Below, one piece after another: positions 61,517-64,000 of a DNA stretch of 64,000 nt. Origin of the DNA: Amycolatopsis vancoresmycina (lineage in GTDB: Bacteria > Actinomycetota > Actinomycetes > Mycobacteriales > Pseudonocardiaceae); assembly GCF_000716785.1 (NCBI RefSeq), contig NZ_JNYY01000013.1, forward strand, positions 1 through 64,000, read 5' to 3'. The notes below the pieces were generated by a model. That model was not told where the DNA came from. It saw nothing but the letters and a program-made list of their open reading frames with translations, and made no database searches. Within the stretch, counting starts at the first letter, position 1; every line of letters begins with the position of its first letter. Made by a program: the position numbers and the translations under genes.

Positions 61517-62452
61517 ATGGCACAGAACGAGATCGAGCTGGACGGCCTGCTGGCGTTCCCCCTCACCCCGTTCACCGAGGACCTCGAGGTCAACCTCGAC
61601 GCGCTCGCGGAGAACGTGGAGAGCCACATCGCGGCGGGCGCCGGTGCGCTGTTCGTCGCGTGCGGCACCGGCGAGTTCAGCTCGCTCTCGCCCGCCGAGC
61701 ACGCCTCGGTGCTCGCCAAGTCCCGGGAGGTGGCCGCCGGCCGCGTCCCGGTCTGGGTGGGCGCCGGTGGCGGCGCGGCGTCCGCGCGGGCCGGCGTCGC
61801 GGCGGCCCAGGCCGGCGGCGCCGACGGTGTCCTGCTGCTGCCGCCGTACCTCGTTTCCGGGCCGCAGGCGGGGTTGGTCGACTTCGTCCGCTACGCCGTC
61901 GGCGACTCGTCGGTGCCGGTGATCGTCTACCACCGCGGCACCGGCGTGTTCACCGCGCCCGCTGCGGCGTCGCTGCTGGAAATCCCGTCGGTCGTGGGCC
62001 TCAAGGACGGTTACGGCGACGTCGAGGTGATGACCCGGATCGTCACCACCATCCGCGCGCTGGACACCGAGCGGGCGCGGAACTTCCTGTTCTTCAACGG
62101 GTTGCCGACCGCGGAGGTCTCGGCCAAGGCGTACGCCGCGATCGGCGTCGCCCGGTACTCCTCGGCGGTGCACTGCTTCGCCCCGGAGATCGCGCACCGC
62201 TTCCACCGCGCGCTCGGCGAAGGCGACACGCGCGTGATGGACGCGCTGCTGACCGGCTTCTACCTGCCGCTGGTGGCGCTGCGGGACGAGACGCCCGGGT
62301 TCGCCGTCTCCCTGGTGAAGGCGGCCGCGCGGCTGCGCGGGGACAAGGTCGGCCCGGTCCGGCCGCCGCTGGTCGAGCCGACGCCGGAGCAGATCCGTCG
62401 GCTGGAGAAGGTCGTGGAGGACGGCTTCGTCACGCTGAAGGGGCTCGGCTGA
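61517..62452 (+). CDS. kdgD: 5-dehydro-4-deoxyglucarate dehydratase
   Basis: 311 aa, ATG 61517. DapA-superfamily barrel: LLAFPLTPFTEDLEVNLDAL, CGTGEFSSLSPAEHASV, Tyr138 in VIVYHRGTGVF, Schiff-base Lys163 in VVGLKDGYGD. The GTGEF and HRGTG sequences distinguish KdgD from dihydrodipicolinate synthase. It converts 5-keto-4-deoxyglucarate to 2-oxoglutarate semialdehyde with loss of water and CO2. It overlaps the next gene by one base. Confidence 0.94.
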   Translation: MAQNEIELDGLLAFPLTPFTEDLEVNLDALAENVESHIAAGAGALFVACGTGEFSSLSPAEHASVLAKSREVAAGRVPVWVGAGGGAASARAGVAAAQAGGADGVLLLPPYLVSGPQAGLVDFVRYAVGDSSVPVIVYHRGTGVFTAPAAASLLEIPSVVGLKDGYGDVEVMTRIVTTIRALDTERARNFLFFNGLPTAEVSAKAYAAIGVARYSSAVHCFAPEIAHRFHRALGEGDTRVMDALLTGFYLPLVALRDETPGFAVSLVKAAARLRGDKVGPVRPPLVEPTPEQIRRLEKVVEDGFVTLKGLG

Positions 62453-63708
62453 TGAAGATCCTGGACGTGGTGCTGACCCCGGTCGCGTTCGCGGACCCGC
62501 CGCTGCTCAACGTCATGGGCGTGCACGAGCCGTTCGCGCTGCGCAGCGTCGTGCAGGTCAAGTGCGAAGACGGCGTCGTCGGGCTCGGCGAGTCCTACGG
62601 TGACTCGGCGTTCCTCGGCGAGGTGCGCAAGGTGCTGCCGCAGCTGCGCGGTCACGACGTGTTCGACCTGCCCGGCCTGCAGCGGCTGGTCGCGCAGGCG
62701 CTGTCGGGCACGGTGCTGACCGACGCGCACGGGCTGATCGGCGGCTTCTCCATCCGCAAGACCGTGGCGAGCGTGTACTCGCTGTTCGAGGTCGCCTGCC
62801 TGGACGCGCAGGGGCACTACCTGGGCCGTCCGGTGACCGACCTGCTCGGCGGCCGGGCGCGGGACGCCGTCGAGTTCTCCGCCTACCTGTTCTACAAGTA
62901 CGGCAAGCACGTCGACGGCCGCGAGGACTCCTGGGGCGAGATCACCACGCCGGAAACCCTGGTGGGCTCGGCGAAGCGGATGATCGACGAGTACGGGTTC
63001 CGCTCGATCAAGCTCAAGGGCGGGGTCTACGAGCCCGCCCAGGAGGTCGACGGCGTCCGCGCGCTGGCCGAGGCGTTCCCGGGGCACCCGCTGCGGATCG
63101 ACCCGAACGGCGCCTGGACGGTCGAAACCGGCATCCGGGTCGCAGCCGAGCTCGACGGCGTCCTGGAGTACCTCGAAGACCCGACGCCGGGCATCGAAGG
63201 CATGGCGCAGGTGGCGGCCGAAGCGTCGATGCCGCTGGCCACCAACATGTGCGTGGTCAACTTCGGCGACATCGAGCCGGGTTTCCGGGCGCGCGCGATC
63301 GGTGTGCTGCTGTCGGACCACCACTTCTGGGGCGGCCTGCGGGCCACCCAGTCGTTGTCGGTGACGTGCGAGAGCTTCGGCGTCGGCCTGTCGATGCACT
63401 CCAACAGCCACCTCGGGATCAGCCTGGCCGCGATGGTGCAGGTCGCGGCGGCGACGCCGCACCTGACCTACGCCTGCGACACGCACTGGCCGTGGAAGGT
63501 CGAGGACGTGATCGAGCCCGGCGTGCTGGAGTTCCGCGAGGGCGCGGTCGCCGTGCCCACGACGCCGGGGCTCGGGATCACCCTCGACGAGGACGCGCTG
63601 GCCCGCCTGCACGAGAACTACGTCCGATGTGGACTGACCAAACGGGACGACGTGACCTACATGCGCCAGTACGTTTCCGGGTTCGAACCGAACACGGCGA
63701 GGTGGTGA
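62452..63708 (+). CDS. gudD: Glucarate dehydratase (enolase superfamily)
   Basis: 418 aa, ATG 62452 (TGATG overlap). Enolase-superfamily dehydratase: capping domain opening VTPVAFADPPLLNVMGVHEP, IKLKGGVYEP (KxK-type base), metal ligands in RIDPNGAW, LEDPTP and ATNMCV, and SMHSNSHLGIS with the catalytic His. The length and motifs fit GudD, acting on D-glucarate and sometimes L-idarate. Product feeds KdgD. Confidence 0.94.
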   Translation: MKILDVVLTPVAFADPPLLNVMGVHEPFALRSVVQVKCEDGVVGLGESYGDSAFLGEVRKVLPQLRGHDVFDLPGLQRLVAQALSGTVLTDAHGLIGGFSIRKTVASVYSLFEVACLDAQGHYLGRPVTDLLGGRARDAVEFSAYLFYKYGKHVDGREDSWGEITTPETLVGSAKRMIDEYGFRSIKLKGGVYEPAQEVDGVRALAEAFPGHPLRIDPNGAWTVETGIRVAAELDGVLEYLEDPTPGIEGMAQVAAEASMPLATNMCVVNFGDIEPGFRARAIGVLLSDHHFWGGLRATQSLSVTCESFGVGLSMHSNSHLGISLAAMVQVAAATPHLTYACDTHWPWKVEDVIEPGVLEFREGAVAVPTTPGLGITLDEDALARLHENYVRCGLTKRDDVTYMRQYVSGFEPNTARW

Positions 63709-63712
63709 GCCG

Positions 63713-64000
63713 GTGAAGGTGACGGGATACGCCTACCCCTGGGACGTCCTGGAGTCCAGTTTCGTTCCGCGGGCCCAGGCGCTCGGCGTCGACGAAGTGG
63801 CCGTGGCGCTGTCGTACCACAGCGCCCGCGCCGCGACGCCGTGGTCGCCGTCGCGGACGGCCGTCGTGGCGCGGCACGCGGCCTTCTACCGCCCGATGTC
63901 CGATGGCTGGGGCGCCCTGCGTCCGTCCACTCCGGACTGGGTGTCCTCCGAGGACTCCGGCGGGGACGCCGTCCGGCTGCTCAACGAGGCCGGGATCCCG
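63713..64000 (+). CDS. Uncharacterised protein, 5' part only (cut by window end)
   Basis: Open from GTG 63713 to the window edge (96 codons visible), 4 bp after the gudD stop, so in the same operon. The visible part reads VKVTGYAYPWDVLESSFVPR, then AQALGVDEVAVALSYHSARA, ATPWSP and VARHAAFYRP. The strand-helix pattern resembles the start of a TIM-barrel hydrolase, but I do not recognise the family. Because of its location it may act on a sugar-acid precursor. Confidence 0.7.
   Translation, partial: MKVTGYAYPWDVLESSFVPRAQALGVDEVAVALSYHSARAATPWSPSRTAVVARHAAFYRPMSDGWGALRPSTPDWVSSEDSGGDAVRLLNEAGIP

Overview
High-GC actinobacterial DNA. The order HAD hydrolase - tlyA - nadK - recN - steA/steB - pyrG - NUDIX - xerD - parA - scpA - scpB - rluB - cmk - der is a conserved chromosomal block of mycobacteria and their relatives. 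Many start codons sit 6-8 nt behind a TANNNT box (leaderless transcription), and the accessory genes are those of a soil saprophyte. I infer a Pseudonocardiaceae genome, probably Amycolatopsis or a close relative; the genus is inference. No CRISPR array, prophage or insertion sequence was seen, and no gene-free stretch exceeds 300 bp.

1-36.8 kb, mostly core. The 3' end of a 5S rRNA gene and its terminator are followed by an arginine/aspartate/glycine-repeat protein with a helical C-terminus. The HAD-tlyA-nadK-recN block, an MDR oxidoreductase, a DUF1266 protein and the steA/steB division pair come next. An accessory island (11.5-20.4 kb) carries a secreted GH18 chitinase with a DasR-like operator, a PL5 alginate lyase, an Asp/Glu/hydantoin racemase with an NCS1 transporter and divergent GntR regulator, an S53 protease and a membrane acyltransferase. 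The core resumes with pyrG, NUDIX, xerD, then parA - small RHH-like gene - scpA - scpB - rluB (overlapping), a methyltransferase, a secreted X-Pro peptidase-like hydrolase, a KhtTU-type K+/H+ antiporter, a TetR/DUF4267 pair, cmk, plsC and der.

36.8-48.3 kb. A six-TM Pls/PosA-type NRPS (poly-amino-acid synthetase architecture) is followed by a short M1 metallopeptidase. Two tandem Tat-exported GH95-like hydrolases and a membrane-anchored cyclophilin follow.

48.3-55.8 kb. A resorcinol/hydroxyquinol-type catabolic cluster: a flavin monooxygenase, a single-chain fusion of maleylacetate reductase with hydroxyquinol 1,2-dioxygenase, an AraC regulator, a PDR/VanB reductase and a PPOX flavoprotein divergent from a TetR regulator; then an unrecognised protein.

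55.8-64 kb. A divergent response regulator/histidine kinase pair, a polysaccharide deacetylase, then an aldarate/uronate catabolic locus: uronate dehydrogenase and IclR on the minus strand, divergent from a sodium/solute symporter, 5-dehydro-4-deoxyglucarate dehydratase, glucarate dehydratase and a gene cut by the window edge. Together these would import sugar acids and convert them toward 2-oxoglutarate. The most unusual items are the reductase-dioxygenase fusion, the Pls-like synthetase with its peptidase neighbour, the long palindromic terminators with shared outer arms, and a repeated TCCNNWGTGGA motif inside coding regions.
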